From contig DKAS01000093.1 in assembly GCA_002448875.1 (NCBI GenBank), positions 1-28,311 on the forward strand: a stretch of DNA of 28,311 bases, in the 5' to 3' direction. Positions 8,292 through 16,465 of this stretch are shown here, one piece after another. The DNA is from Proteobacteria bacterium UBA6920. Its GTDB lineage: Bacteria > Pseudomonadota > Gammaproteobacteria > SG8-11. The notes under the pieces were generated by a model. It made no database searches, was not told the DNA's origin, and saw only the letters and a program-made list of their open reading frames with translations. A program made the translations under genes and the position numbers. Every line of letters begins with the position of its first letter. Position 1 is the stretch's first letter.

Positions 8292-9352
8292 AACTGATCG
8301 ACAACTACATCGGCACCACAGTACTGGTTAATATCCTGCTGGTGTTGTTTTCGCTGCTGGCGCTGTTCGCTTTTTTCGGTTTTATCGAGGAGTTGCAGGA
8401 TGTGGGCAAGGGCAACTATAGCGCCGGCGCAGCCCTGGAATATACCATGCTCAGCCTGCCGCGCTCGCTGTACGAGTTGTTCCCCATCGCCGGCCTGCTG
8501 GGCAGCATCATCGGTCTGGGGACGCTGGCGGGCAGCAGCGAGTTGACGGTAATCCGTGCAGCCGGCGTGTCGCTGCGCCGCATCACCTATGCGGTAATGA
8601 AGGTTGGCCTGACGCTGATAGTCATCGCCACCCTGATCGGGGAGATTGTCGCGCCGGCCGCGGACAAAGTGGCGCAGGTAACCCGTTCCGTCGCCATTTC
8701 GCAGAAACTTTCCTACGAGAAAAAACTCGGCCTATGGGCGCGCGACGGCGCCAGCTTCATCAATATCAGGGAGATACTGGCCGGTGAACGTCTGGGCGGC
8801 ATCTCGGTGTTCGATTTCTCCGAGCAGAAACACCTGAAACAGATCGTGTACGCGCAGGAAGCGCGTTACAGCGGCGGGCGCTGGCTGCTGAGCGGGGTCA
8901 CCATCAGCGATTTCAGCCCCACTCAGGTTATTACTACCAGTCTGCGGGAAACCACCTGGAATACCGCCCTCAGTCCCGATCTGCTGGATGTGGTGGCGGT
9001 CAAGCCGACGACGCTCACGCTGCTGGGCCTGATTCAGTATGTGAATTATCTGCAGGAGAACGGCCTGAACGCTGGACGTTACCAGCTGGCATTATGGAAC
9101 AAACTGGTGGCGCCGGTCATCGCTGCGGTGATGATTTTTCTCGCCATTCCCTTTGTTTTCGGCCCCCTGCGCTCCGTGGGCGTCGGTCAGCGCATCCTGG
9201 TGGGGTCGCTGGTGGGCATCGGTTTCCACTTGTTCAACCGGGTGTTCAACTATCTCACCCTGGTGTTCGAATTCGAGCCCATACTCAGCGCGATCACGCC
9301 GACGGTGGTTTTCGCTTTTATCGCCGTGGTGTTGATGAAACGAGTCTACTAA
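8288..9352 (+). CDS. lptG: LPS export permease LptG
   Basis: Partner permease of LptF in the LptB2FG LPS extractor. It has 354 residues, starts MKLIDNYIGTTVL, and has three N-terminal helices, a periplasmic jellyroll (about residues 130-265) and three C-terminal helices with the family-typical segment LWNKLVAPV. The ATG at 8288 overlaps the lptF stop as ATGA, so the pair is translationally coupled. A strong hairpin follows directly at 9359-9391. Confidence 0.96.
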   Translation: MKLIDNYIGTTVLVNILLVLFSLLALFAFFGFIEELQDVGKGNYSAGAALEYTMLSLPRSLYELFPIAGLLGSIIGLGTLAGSSELTVIRAAGVSLRRITYAVMKVGLTLIVIATLIGEIVAPAADKVAQVTRSVAISQKLSYEKKLGLWARDGASFINIREILAGERLGGISVFDFSEQKHLKQIVYAQEARYSGGRWLLSGVTISDFSPTQVITTSLRETTWNTALSPDLLDVVAVKPTTLTLLGLIQYVNYLQENGLNAGRYQLALWNKLVAPVIAAVMIFLAIPFVFGPLRSVGVGQRILVGSLVGIGFHLFNRVFNYLTLVFEFEPILSAITPTVVFAFIAVVLMKRVY

Positions 9353-9358
9353 ACGAAC

Positions 9359-9391
9359 ACGGGCCGTCGGCGGTCATCGCCGACGGCCCGT
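9359..9391. terminator. hairpin between convergent lptG and soxB
   Basis: A perfect 14-base-pair stem (ACGGGCCGTCGGCG and its complement) with a 5-base loop lies between the convergent stops of lptG and soxB. There is no T run on the plus side. On the minus side the stem is followed by GTTCGTTTAG, weakly T-rich. It is most likely a bidirectional transcription end or mRNA 3' protector. Confidence 0.7.
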
Positions 9392-9412
9392 GACTCGGGG
9401 CAGGGGCGCGGT

Positions 9413-11125
9413 CTACAGTGCCTGATAACCCGCGTTCTTTTCCAGGCCCTTGATCTTAGGCACGTTCAGTTCCTTGATCTTGACGGATTTCTTATTGCGC
9501 AGGTATTCCGCCACGACGTCCCAGATCGGGGTGCCTTCGGGTATCTGCTGCACGCTGGCCCAGCCGGCGACCTTGTACTTCTTTTTGGCGTCGATGGCTT
9601 TGCCGTTCAAGGTCATATTGCTAATGCGTTTGCCTATGGGTTGCGCGGGGTCGATCTCGTATTTGAGGCCGCCGACGCGCACCATGTCCCCCCCCTGCTG
9701 ATAGTAGGGATCGGAGTTGAACAGGTTGTCCGCCACGTCTTCGAGCACGGTCTTGATGTAGTCACCTTGCAGCTCGTTGAGAGTGGACGTGGCGTAGGTG
9801 ATCGCGGTCTGAGTCATGACGTGTTCGAAGGTGATGTCGTCGCCCGGCAGCACGCTGACGCCCCAGCGGAATCCCGGTGAGAAGGCGATTTCCGCGCCCT
9901 TTACCTCCAGCATGGCGTCGCAGATCAGCTGGTCGAAAGTGCCGTTGAAATTGCCGCGGCGGTACAAGGTGTCTTCGGCCACCGCCAGCTTCTCGTTGAG
10001 CTTGACCAGGTGCGGTTTGCGCACGTTGTCGATGTAATCCTGCATTTCCTTGTCGGCGGGCAGCAGGTTGGAGAACACGGGCAATTGATTGAATTTGTAA
10101 CCGGCGATCTTGCTGCCTTTGACCTCCAGGTCGAGCACCGACAGGAACTTGCCGTTGGACCCGGAGTTGATGACCAGGGTCTTGCCGCCGGCGTTACTGA
10201 CCTCGACCGGCACCGGCACGGCATCATGGGTGTGGCCGCCGAGAATGGCGTCGACGCCGCGTACCCGACTGGCCATCTTCAGATCCACGTCCATGCCGTT
10301 GTGTGACAGCACGACAACGACTTTCGCGCCTTCGTCCCGCGCCTTGTTTACCATTTCCTGCATGCGGTCGTCACGAATGCCGAAACTCCACTTTTCCACC
10401 ATATGACGCGGATTGGCGATGGGCGTGTAGGGGAACGCCTGGCCGATGATGGCCACCGGCACGCCGTTCAGCTCTTTAATCACATAAGGATCGAACACGC
10501 CTTCGCCCCATTCGGCGTCGATGACGTTCTGCGCCACGAAATTGATCGAATCCTTGAAATCTTTGCTAATGACCTCCTGCACCCGTTCGGCACCGAAAGT
10601 GAATTCCCAATGGCCTGTCATCACATCCACGCCCAGCAATTTGCAGGCGTCGACCATATCCTGGGCATTGGTCCACAGCGAGGTTGCGGAACCCTGCCAG
10701 GTGTCGCCGCCATCAAGCAGCAGAGAAGCTTTGCGCTGTTCGCGGATCTTCTTTACCAGGGTGCGCAAATGGGCGAACCCGCCAACCTTGCCGTACTTGC
10801 GCGCGGCATTTTCGAAATCCAGATAGGTGAAGGCGTGGGCTTCCAGGCTGCCTGGCTTGATGTTGAATTTCTTCATGAAGGCGTCACCCACCAGATGAGG
10901 CACCTTGCCGGCCATGCCATGCACGCCCAGATTTATGTTGGGCTCGCGGAAATAGATCGGCAGCAGCTGCGCATGACAATCGGTGAAATGCAGCAGCGAA
11001 ACATTGCCGAAACTGGGCAGAGTGTAGAGCTGATCGGCGGCGCTTGCGCTGCTGGTGCTGAGGTCGACGCCGGCGGCAGCCGCCACGGCCATCATTTGCA
11101 TGAATTCTCTGCGAGTTAAACCCAT
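9413..11125 (-). CDS. soxB: thiosulfohydrolase SoxB
   Basis: Periplasmic dimanganese enzyme of the Sox system that hydrolyses sulfate from SoxY-bound cysteine S-thiosulfonate. It has 570 residues and belongs to the 5'-nucleotidase/metallophosphatase fold. Visible motifs are HFTDCHAQ (46-53), DGGDTWQGS (138-146), the SoxB-type GHWEF (171-175) where nucleotidases have GNHEF, SHNGMD (274-279) and GGHTHD (296-301). The N-terminus has twin arginines (TRREFMQ) and a hydrophobic Ala-rich stretch, so Tat export is likely. The ATG follows AGGAGA with a 5-base spacer. soxB lies downstream of soxXYZA but beyond a strong terminator, so it probably has its own promoter. Confidence 0.97.
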   Translation of the reverse strand: MGLTRREFMQMMAVAAAAGVDLSTSSASAADQLYTLPSFGNVSLLHFTDCHAQLLPIYFREPNINLGVHGMAGKVPHLVGDAFMKKFNIKPGSLEAHAFTYLDFENAARKYGKVGGFAHLRTLVKKIREQRKASLLLDGGDTWQGSATSLWTNAQDMVDACKLLGVDVMTGHWEFTFGAERVQEVISKDFKDSINFVAQNVIDAEWGEGVFDPYVIKELNGVPVAIIGQAFPYTPIANPRHMVEKWSFGIRDDRMQEMVNKARDEGAKVVVVLSHNGMDVDLKMASRVRGVDAILGGHTHDAVPVPVEVSNAGGKTLVINSGSNGKFLSVLDLEVKGSKIAGYKFNQLPVFSNLLPADKEMQDYIDNVRKPHLVKLNEKLAVAEDTLYRRGNFNGTFDQLICDAMLEVKGAEIAFSPGFRWGVSVLPGDDITFEHVMTQTAITYATSTLNELQGDYIKTVLEDVADNLFNSDPYYQQGGDMVRVGGLKYEIDPAQPIGKRISNMTLNGKAIDAKKKYKVAGWASVQQIPEGTPIWDVVAEYLRNKKSVKIKELNVPKIKGLEKNAGYQAL

Positions 11126-11239
11126 AACATTCTCCTGAAAACTGACGTATTTCCAAATTCTAAATCATTGGTGCGGCATGGACCGGTGATTGCTGGCGCG
11201 GATCCCTGGCGCGGTGACTGTGCGCGATATTCCTGGCAC

Positions 11240-11268
11240 ATGGTAAAACGGCCGACAGACAGTTGCAA
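11240..11268 (-). promoter_or_regulatory. candidate sigma-70 promoter for soxB
   Basis: On the minus strand TTGCAA (11263-11268) and TACCAT (11240-11245) are separated by 17 bases, each matching 4 of 6 consensus positions. They lie between the soxA terminator and the soxB start, giving a leader of roughly 100 bases. This is a motif match only. Confidence 0.3.
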
Positions 11269-11326
11269 ACCCACGAAGACGGATGAAAAGGACATCTTTA
11301 GAGCGTAGCCTGCTGGCGGGCCGGAG

Positions 11327-11357
11327 AAAAAAAACCCGGTCGCAGGGACCGGGTTTT
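11327..11357 (-). terminator. rho-independent terminator after soxA
   Basis: On the minus strand AAAACCCGGTC and GACCGGGTTTT form an 11-base-pair stem with a 5-base loop, followed by a run of eight T. It lies 18 bases after the soxA stop and should end the soxXYZA transcript before soxB. The flanking A and T runs could also make it work on the plus strand. Confidence 0.9.
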
Positions 11358-11374
11358 GTCTTGGCCAGCGGCGC

Positions 11375-12211
11375 TTACTTGCGTACCCCGGGGCCGTTCC
11401 AGGTCAGGCCATTACTCATGTAGGTCAGGAAAAACTCCAGATTGCGGTATTCCGGACTCTGCGACTCGAATGCCTTGGCGCGCACCTGCTCATTACAGCC
11501 GCTGAAGCGGCGGTGCAGGGTGCCCACTTCGTCCCACGCCGTGCGATAGACCGGAAAATGGGAAACGTGACCCAGCGCCGGGCTGAGAATGTCGGCGCGG
11601 ATCTTATTGCCGGCGTTGTCAACATGGCAGTGGGCGCAGGACATGTTCAACTGGCCGCGACGGGCGTAGAAGAACTGCTTGCCCTTTTCATAGGCGTCCA
11701 CGGCGCGCGGGTCGTTGGGGATCTTTTCATTGATCTTCTTGCCGCGGGTAGTGAAAGCCATGTAGGCCTCGACATTGGCGATCGTGCCCTTATTAGGTTT
11801 CAGGGTCTGTTCGCCATTGGCTTTCAGGCACTCATTGATGGCAATTTCCAGGGTAATGACTTCGCCGCGCTTGGTATCGAAGTAGGGATACTGATCGGCC
11901 ACACCCTTGCCGCCGCCGGGGAAGCAATCGCCGAGGGTTTTGCCATTGGCGAATTTCTTCTTGAAGAATTCCTCACCCTGGGAAATAGCGATTTCGTATG
12001 GGGGGAATTCTTCGAGAGCTTCCCACTGTTCGCGCGAAGGCGCATCAATGGCGTATACGCCGTTGATGAATTCGTCGAATGCGGTGTTGGGAAAGCGGTT
12101 TTTAAAATAATCCTGGAATGCCTTGCGGTCGGATTCCGGATCTGCCTGAGATACCAGCGGCAATCCCAGAACGATTGCCATGGCGATGGTATAGATAACC
12201 CACTTTTTCAT
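11375..12211 (-). CDS. soxA: c-type cytochrome SoxA, monoheme form
   Basis: Periplasmic cytochrome that, with SoxX, oxidatively couples thiosulfate to the SoxY cysteine. It has 278 residues with a Sec signal peptide ending near VSQA. The C-terminal domain has the heme site CAHCH (192-196) and the active-site cysteine in FSGCNEQVRA (Cys239), expected to be the cysteine persulfide heme ligand. The N-terminal domain lacks a CxxCH; single cysteines at 96 and 128 stand there instead, as in monoheme SoxA proteins where a disulfide replaces the first heme. The ATG has a strong GGAGGAGA site. It is the last gene before the terminator at 11327-11357. Confidence 0.96.
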   Translation of the reverse strand: MKKWVIYTIAMAIVLGLPLVSQADPESDRKAFQDYFKNRFPNTAFDEFINGVYAIDAPSREQWEALEEFPPYEIAISQGEEFFKKKFANGKTLGDCFPGGGKGVADQYPYFDTKRGEVITLEIAINECLKANGEQTLKPNKGTIANVEAYMAFTTRGKKINEKIPNDPRAVDAYEKGKQFFYARRGQLNMSCAHCHVDNAGNKIRADILSPALGHVSHFPVYRTAWDEVGTLHRRFSGCNEQVRAKAFESQSPEYRNLEFFLTYMSNGLTWNGPGVRK

Positions 12212-12260
12212 TATTCTCCTCCGTCCAAGTTGCGTAGCTGTGCGCTTGTAGTACTACACC

Positions 12261-12578
12261 TCAGCTGATTTTCGCGGTTTCGCTGTCGCGATCGTCTTTA
12301 TTGTCTACCCAGCTGATCTTCACGTCGTCACCAGCCTTGCCGCCGGTAAACTTGAAGGAAAGATAGGGGTTCTTGGAAATAGCCACGCTCCATTCGGCGG
12401 TGAGTATCGTCTTGCCATTGTGTTCGCAGACAACTTCCTTGATGAAATGGGCGGGAACCTTTTCTCCGGTCTTTTTATCGACGCGCAGCCCGGTTTCCAT
12501 TTCGTGGCTGATCAGCGCCTTGACTTCGGTCGAGGCGCCTTCTGCCTTGGCGCGAATGCGGATACTTTTAGATGCCAT
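12261..12578 (-). CDS. soxZ: SoxZ, sulfur carrier complex subunit
   Basis: Forms the SoxYZ heterodimer that carries sulfur intermediates in the periplasm. It has 105 residues in a compact beta-sandwich, starting SIRIRAKAEG, with the family-typical stretch PAHFIKEVVCEHNGK and AEWSVAISKNPYLSFKF. It has no signal peptide, as expected because SoxZ is exported bound to Tat-dependent SoxY. The ATG follows GAGAGGA with an 8-base spacer. It lies 36 bases after soxY and 49 bases before soxA. Confidence 0.96.
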   Translation of the reverse strand: MASKSIRIRAKAEGASTEVKALISHEMETGLRVDKKTGEKVPAHFIKEVVCEHNGKTILTAEWSVAISKNPYLSFKFTGGKAGDDVKISWVDNKDDRDSETAKIS

Positions 12579-12614
12579 TGTTACTATCCTCTCTCAAATT
12601 CTATTGTTAGTGTG

Positions 12615-13082
12615 TTAGCCGCCGCAGCCACCGATGGTGACCTTGACTTCCTTGCTGGCGCTGTACAATTTGCCGCCGGCCTTGACCACGGCAATCAGTT
12701 TAGATGTTTTCCCCATTTTGACGCGGGTGGAAACATAACCTTCGGTAGTCGGGCTCATGTCGAAGGAAGCGGCCAGAGGACGCGGATTCTTTTCGACGAT
12801 CAGGGCCATGGTTTCGATGCCCTTGATACCGCTGGTGACGGTGATCGGCACTACCGCGCCGTTTTCTGCGATGTCCGGGGCTTTGATGGTGATGTCGCCG
12901 TCGGCGGCCGTTTCACTGCTGAACAGGCCTTTCATCGCGCCAGCTACATTTTCCGAATCAAAAGCGGCTTGCGGCCATGCCGCCAGAACGGTACGAGGGG
13001 ACAGCAGGCCGGCGCTGGCTGCCACACCGATAACGCTGCCAGCCATGGTGCCTTGCAGGAATGTTCTACGCTTAATACTCAT
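12615..13082 (-). CDS. soxY: SoxY, sulfur-carrying subunit
   Basis: Carries thiosulfate-derived intermediates on the cysteine of its C-terminal swinging arm. It has 155 residues. The last five are GGCGG, with Cys153 as the sulfur attachment point. The N-terminus SIKRRTFLQG plus a hydrophobic segment is a Tat signal peptide. The body is the SoxY immunoglobulin-like domain. An AGGAG lies 10 bases before the ATG. It follows soxX by 35 bases and is followed by soxZ. Confidence 0.97.
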   Translation of the reverse strand: MSIKRRTFLQGTMAGSVIGVAASAGLLSPRTVLAAWPQAAFDSENVAGAMKGLFSSETAADGDITIKAPDIAENGAVVPITVTSGIKGIETMALIVEKNPRPLAASFDMSPTTEGYVSTRVKMGKTSKLIAVVKAGGKLYSASKEVKVTIGGCGG

Positions 13083-13117
13083 CTCAATTACTCTCCTATG
13101 GATATCGCCTGGGCGAA

Positions 13118-13492
13118 TTAAAGACTGTGAATGAAATCGACGACCTTATCAATTTCCTCTTCCGACAGGATTTTATGCTTGCCGAAGGGAGGCATGATGG
13201 TGTTGGGGTTGAATTTGGTTTCGTCCCAGATGCGGGCGCGCAGGTCGGCCTTGTCGGGGTAGCGGGTTTTCATGTTTTCCAGTTTGGGGCCAATGTTGCC
13301 CGGCATTTCGGCGCCGGCGTAGTCGTGACAGCTGACGCAATTGCCTTTCTTTCTGTCTTCCGTCACAGCTTTGCCGTCCTGGGGTTTGGCTTCATCTGCA
13401 GCCACTGCAACCTGGGGCGTCATCAGCAAACTGTTGCTTACCAATATTGCTGCGCCTGCCAACAGTGTCAGGTGCTTAGCGGATTTCCACAT
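13118..13492 (-). CDS. soxX: c-type cytochrome SoxX
   Basis: Monoheme cytochrome partner of SoxA. From ATG 13490-13492 it has 124 residues: a Sec signal peptide ending near VAVAA, the heme site CVSCH (52-56), and a Met in NTIMPPFGKH (Met100) as probable sixth ligand. The reading frame stays open about 150 bases upstream, but the chosen ATG has a perfect GGAGGT site (AGAGAGGAGGTCACA) and gives a proper signal peptide. It is the first gene of the soxXYZA operon. No soxK-like gene accompanies it. Confidence 0.94.
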   Translation of the reverse strand: MWKSAKHLTLLAGAAILVSNSLLMTPQVAVAADEAKPQDGKAVTEDRKKGNCVSCHDYAGAEMPGNIGPKLENMKTRYPDKADLRARIWDETKFNPNTIMPPFGKHKILSEEEIDKVVDFIHSL

Positions 13493-13636
13493 TGTGACCT
13501 CCTCTCTCTTGTGTTTTATTAGAATAGTGCGGTTGTTTCGGGCATGGGGGAAGCCGCTGTCCCAAGTTATTTTTATGGAGAAATCAACGAGAACTATACG
13601 TGGCTGTTTCCCTGCCGAGTGTTCGAAGTCTACTAA

Positions 13637-13676
13637 AATTGGTGCCAATTAAGCAAACCGTATAATATTCCGTTAA
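13637..13676 (-). promoter_or_regulatory. candidate soxX promoter with overlapping palindromic operator
   Basis: On the minus strand TTAACG (13671-13676) and CTTAAT (13648-13653) are 17 bases apart, each with 4 of 6 consensus matches. Directly at the expected start of transcription is the inverted repeat AATTGG-CA-CCAATT (13637-13650), well placed for a repressor. No sox regulator gene was seen in the window. Confidence 0.35.
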
Positions 13677-13741
13677 TCTTGTGCCGGAACAGTTTTTTGT
13701 GAAAGACGGCAGGCTGTGTACGGATCGTGATACAGCATCTG

Positions 13742-13763
13742 AAAAACCTGTTGAGCTTCAGGT
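13742..13763 (-). terminator. weak terminator-like hairpin after bepA
   Basis: On the minus strand a 5-base-pair stem ACCTG/CAGGT with an 8-base loop is followed by five T. It lies about 85 bases after the bepA stop. The stem is short, so this is only a candidate. Confidence 0.35.
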
Positions 13764-13846
13764 AATCGATAAGCCGCAGACGAATTCTCAAGTATTCTGA
13801 ACACGGGTTGGTGTTACTGGCGGTCGTGTAAAGTCAGGAGTCGACT

Positions 13847-15304
13847 TCAGGGTTCGGGTTCATTGCGCAGGCGTTTGAATTCTACCTTGTACTCTTCCAG
13901 GCGGGCTTCGATACGGCTGCGCTCATACTGATCAAGGTCTTTTTGCTTCAACGCCTGTTTCAAGTGTTCGATGGCGTACTGGGTTTGTCCCTCGAGGAAC
14001 TGGTATTCAGCCATGTAAGCATAGGCCGCGCCCAGGTGCCCCGCTTTTTCCTCCATGAAACTCAGCAATTGATATGGCTCCGGCTCCCGGGGAAAAGCGT
14101 GAGTGTACTCCCGCAGCAATTGACGAGCTTTGCCGGTGTCGTCACTGGCGATCAAAAGTTGTGCGTATCTGATTCCCATGTTGAGATTGGTTGGATAAAG
14201 ACTGATTCCGTTTGCCAGTACTTTCAATGCGGCATCAGGATGGTTTAGTTTGGTTTCCACATCAGCCAAAGTCAGAAGATAGGGACTGCGGTCCCGATCT
14301 TCCTTGAGCAGCGCCATCAGCTGGTTGCGCGCATCGGCCAGTCGGCCGGTGGCCGCATAGGCCATGGCCAGACCGTATTGCATGGCGAACCGGTTACCGG
14401 TTTGACCGGTTTGCAGGGCGCGGGAATATTTCGTCAGCAGCACGTTCGGGTCTTTGGTGATGATGAAGGCAAGGCGGACTTTCAGCAGCTCAAATTCGAC
14501 GCTATTGACATATTGCTTCACGGGATATTGCTCAGCCCGGTTGCGTGAATCGGCGATGCGGTTTTCGGTCACCGGGTGGGTGCTGAGGAATTCCGGTATG
14601 CCTCCGTCACCGCCGCCGGTGCGTTTTTGCAATGTTTCGAAAAAAGCCGGCATGGCTCGCGGATCGTAACCGGCCTGGGACAACAGGCTGATGCCGACAC
14701 GGTCGGCTTCCTCTTCGTGTAAACGACTGAACTGCAGTTGGGTCTGGGCGGTGCCGGCCACGCTGGCGGCCAGCAGGGCTTCGCTGGCTGATGGGTTGGT
14801 GGCGCCGATGAGAATGGCGGCGATAATGGCGGCGGCGGTCGGGACCCCCATTTTGCGCGCGTTCTCCAGGGAGCGATGCAGGTGGTGCTGGGTGACATGG
14901 GCGATTTCATGGGCCAGTACCGATGCCAGTTCGCTTTCAGTCACGGTGGCTTCGATCAGGCCGCGATGTACGCCTATGTAACCGGCGGGGCCGGCGAAAG
15001 CGTTGATATTAGGATCGTCGACGACAAAAAAGCTAAAATCGAAGCCGCGGTTGTCGGAATAATTGCCCAGGCGTTGTCCCAGCGACTGGATGTAGTCGTC
15101 GACTACCGGGTCGTCGATCAGGGTGACATACTTGCGGATGTCCTGCATGAAAGTCTGGCCGATGCGCTGTTCTTCCTGCGGTGATATCAGGGCGCTGGAC
15201 TGGTCACCCAGGTCGGGTAATGGCTGGGTGTCATCGGCGAATACCGGCGTGGACGCAAGCAGCCACAGGCTGAGGGGGAGAATGTAATAGGACAGAAGTT
15301 TCAT
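13847..15304 (-). CDS. bepA: M48 metalloprotease BepA (YfgC), outer-membrane assembly protease/chaperone
   Basis: Periplasmic zinc protease that degrades stalled LptD and BamA and helps LptD maturation. It has 485 residues, close to E. coli BepA. A Sec signal peptide ends near VFADD. The zinc motif HEIAH is at residues 132-136; the third ligand lies in the EEEAD segment (about 197-200), and His242 (THPVTENR) matches the regulatory His of BepA. The C-terminal half (from about residue 300) is a TPR domain. It stands alone, 354 bases upstream of soxX. No strong Shine-Dalgarno is visible at the ATG. Confidence 0.93.
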   Translation of the reverse strand: MKLLSYYILPLSLWLLASTPVFADDTQPLPDLGDQSSALISPQEEQRIGQTFMQDIRKYVTLIDDPVVDDYIQSLGQRLGNYSDNRGFDFSFFVVDDPNINAFAGPAGYIGVHRGLIEATVTESELASVLAHEIAHVTQHHLHRSLENARKMGVPTAAAIIAAILIGATNPSASEALLAASVAGTAQTQLQFSRLHEEEADRVGISLLSQAGYDPRAMPAFFETLQKRTGGGDGGIPEFLSTHPVTENRIADSRNRAEQYPVKQYVNSVEFELLKVRLAFIITKDPNVLLTKYSRALQTGQTGNRFAMQYGLAMAYAATGRLADARNQLMALLKEDRDRSPYLLTLADVETKLNHPDAALKVLANGISLYPTNLNMGIRYAQLLIASDDTGKARQLLREYTHAFPREPEPYQLLSFMEEKAGHLGAAYAYMAEYQFLEGQTQYAIEHLKQALKQKDLDQYERSRIEARLEEYKVEFKRLRNEPEP

Positions 15305-15669
15305 GGTTTCAATAAGAGCGCGAAATGGCGGCTTGGTTCAGTGAATCCCGGGAATGGCTTGTGTCGAACTGTGCTAGTTTGATCAACCGGGCGGAAACGG
15401 TAGCTTGGGTATTGTCCCACATGCACAATCATGTTGTTAAAATTATTGGCCTGTGTTACTAGGAACGTCACATTAGTATAGATATCGCCCGCTGGCTAGT
15501 TGCAGCGTAAAACAATATATAAAGTAATGAACTTGCATTTTAGGGGAAGTTAGCATATAAGAGTAGTCTGTAATACTAATTTTTGTTTGGAAATTGAGTA
15601 TTCCTTTTGTTTTATCTTTTTCTTGTGTTGTGAAGTGGAATTTATCGTTAAATTATCAAGGAGTTAGCG
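15305..15669. other. 365-base divergent intergenic region, bepA/tusA
   Basis: No gene is supported. The right half (15470-15660) is much more AT-rich than the surroundings and probably holds the tusA promoter. A short inverted repeat ACATG-N6-CATGT lies at 15419-15434 and could be an operator; the evidence is weak. Confidence 0.55.
15533..15561 (+). promoter_or_regulatory. candidate sigma-70 promoter for tusA-dsrE2
   Basis: TTGCAT (15533-15538) and TATAAG (15556-15561) are 17 bases apart. The -10 matches 5 of 6 and the -35 matches 3 of 6. A leader of about 100 AT-rich bases would precede tusA. Other AT-rich pairs nearby are possible. Confidence 0.4.
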
Positions 15670-15900
15670 ATGGCCAAGTATGATCAAGAACTGGACGCCA
15701 CGGGTTTGAATTGCCCCTTGCCGATATTGCGCGCGAAAAAAGCGCTGGCCTCCCTGGGGAGTGGTCAGGTGCTGCGTGTGGTTGCGACGGATCCGGGCTC
15801 GGTGAAAGACTTTGACGCATTTGCCAAACAAACGGGCAATGAACTACTGGAATCGGGCGAGGAAGGCGGCAAATTTACGTTCTTCATCAAGAAAGCCTGA
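15670..15900 (+). CDS. tusA: sulfur carrier protein TusA
   Basis: Small cytoplasmic sulfur relay carrying persulfide on a conserved cysteine, used for tRNA thiolation and, in sulfur oxidisers, for feeding sulfane sulfur into the Dsr or sHdr routes. It has 76 residues with the CPxP motif at Cys15 (NCPLPILRAK). It is preceded by AAGGAG with a 6-base spacer, so expression should be good. It lies 66 bases before dsrE2, with soxXYZAB close by. This context favours a role in dissimilatory sulfur oxidation (inference). Confidence 0.96.
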   Translation: MAKYDQELDATGLNCPLPILRAKKALASLGSGQVLRVVATDPGSVKDFDAFAKQTGNELLESGEEGGKFTFFIKKA

Positions 15901-15966
15901 GATAAAAAACATAAAACACGGCTCTTGCCACGGGAAGGGGTAGGCCGTTTATTCGGAGGTTAACGT

Positions 15967-16446
15967 ATGTCTGCCAAGAAACTTGCTCTTATTGCAACCA
16001 AAGGCACTCTGGATTGGGCTTATCCCCCCTTGATACTGGGGTCCACGGCTGCGGCGTTGGGTTATGACGTTCAGATCTTCTTCACTTTTTACGGACTGCA
16101 GATCCTGAAGAAGAACATGAACTTGAAAGTCAGCGCTCTGGGTAATCCGGGAATGCCCATGCCCATGGGTATGGACAAGTGGTTTCCCAACCTGGGAGTC
16201 GCGCTGCCAGGTATGGAAAGCATGATGACCGTCATGATGAAAGCCAAGATGAAGGCCAAGGGTGTGGCCAGCGTCGAAGAGTTGCGCAGTTTGTGTCAGG
16301 AGGCTGATGTGAAGATGATCGCCTGCCAGATGACTGTCGATCTTTTCGACATGAAGCCCTCGGAATTCATCAGTGGCGTCGAATTCGGCGGTGCCGCCAC
16401 CTTCATGGAGTTCGCCGGCCAGTCGGACGTGAATCTTTTTATCTGA
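15967..16446 (+). CDS. DsrE2-family (DsrE/DsrF-like) sulfurtransferase-related protein
   Basis: A 159-residue DsrE/DsrF-like protein. The start KLALIATKGTLDWAYPPLILGSTAAALGY and the C-terminal segment DVKMIACQMTVDLF (Cys120) are typical of the DsrE2 group found with tusA and rhodanese in sulfur oxidisers. A second cysteine is at 110. A Met/Pro-rich stretch (residues 63-69) and a Met/Lys-rich stretch (85-98) lie in the middle, where related proteins have a membrane-associated hairpin. The ribosome site is GGAGGT, 5 bases before the ATG region. Cotranscription with tusA is likely. No rhodanese gene accompanies the pair here. Confidence 0.88.
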   Translation: MSAKKLALIATKGTLDWAYPPLILGSTAAALGYDVQIFFTFYGLQILKKNMNLKVSALGNPGMPMPMGMDKWFPNLGVALPGMESMMTVMMKAKMKAKGVASVEELRSLCQEADVKMIACQMTVDLFDMKPSEFISGVEFGGAATFMEFAGQSDVNLFI

Positions 16447-16465
16447 ACAAGCCAGAAATCACACA

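Larger units (their letters stand above)
13493..13846. other. 354-base gap upstream of soxX
   Basis: No gene is supported. The gap holds the presumed soxX promoter and palindrome (13637-13676) and, near its right end, a weak terminator-like hairpin for bepA (13742-13763). The part at 13621-13680 is clearly more AT-rich than the flanking genes. Confidence 0.6.

Noticed and set aside
10403..11119. A 238-residue plus-strand frame within soxB
   Set aside because: Antisense to soxB, which has all its catalytic motifs; the product looks like no known protein.
13493..13648. A longer SoxX with about 50 extra N-terminal residues
   Set aside because: The extension has no signal peptide character, while ATG 13492 has a GGAGGT site and yields a clean Sec signal.
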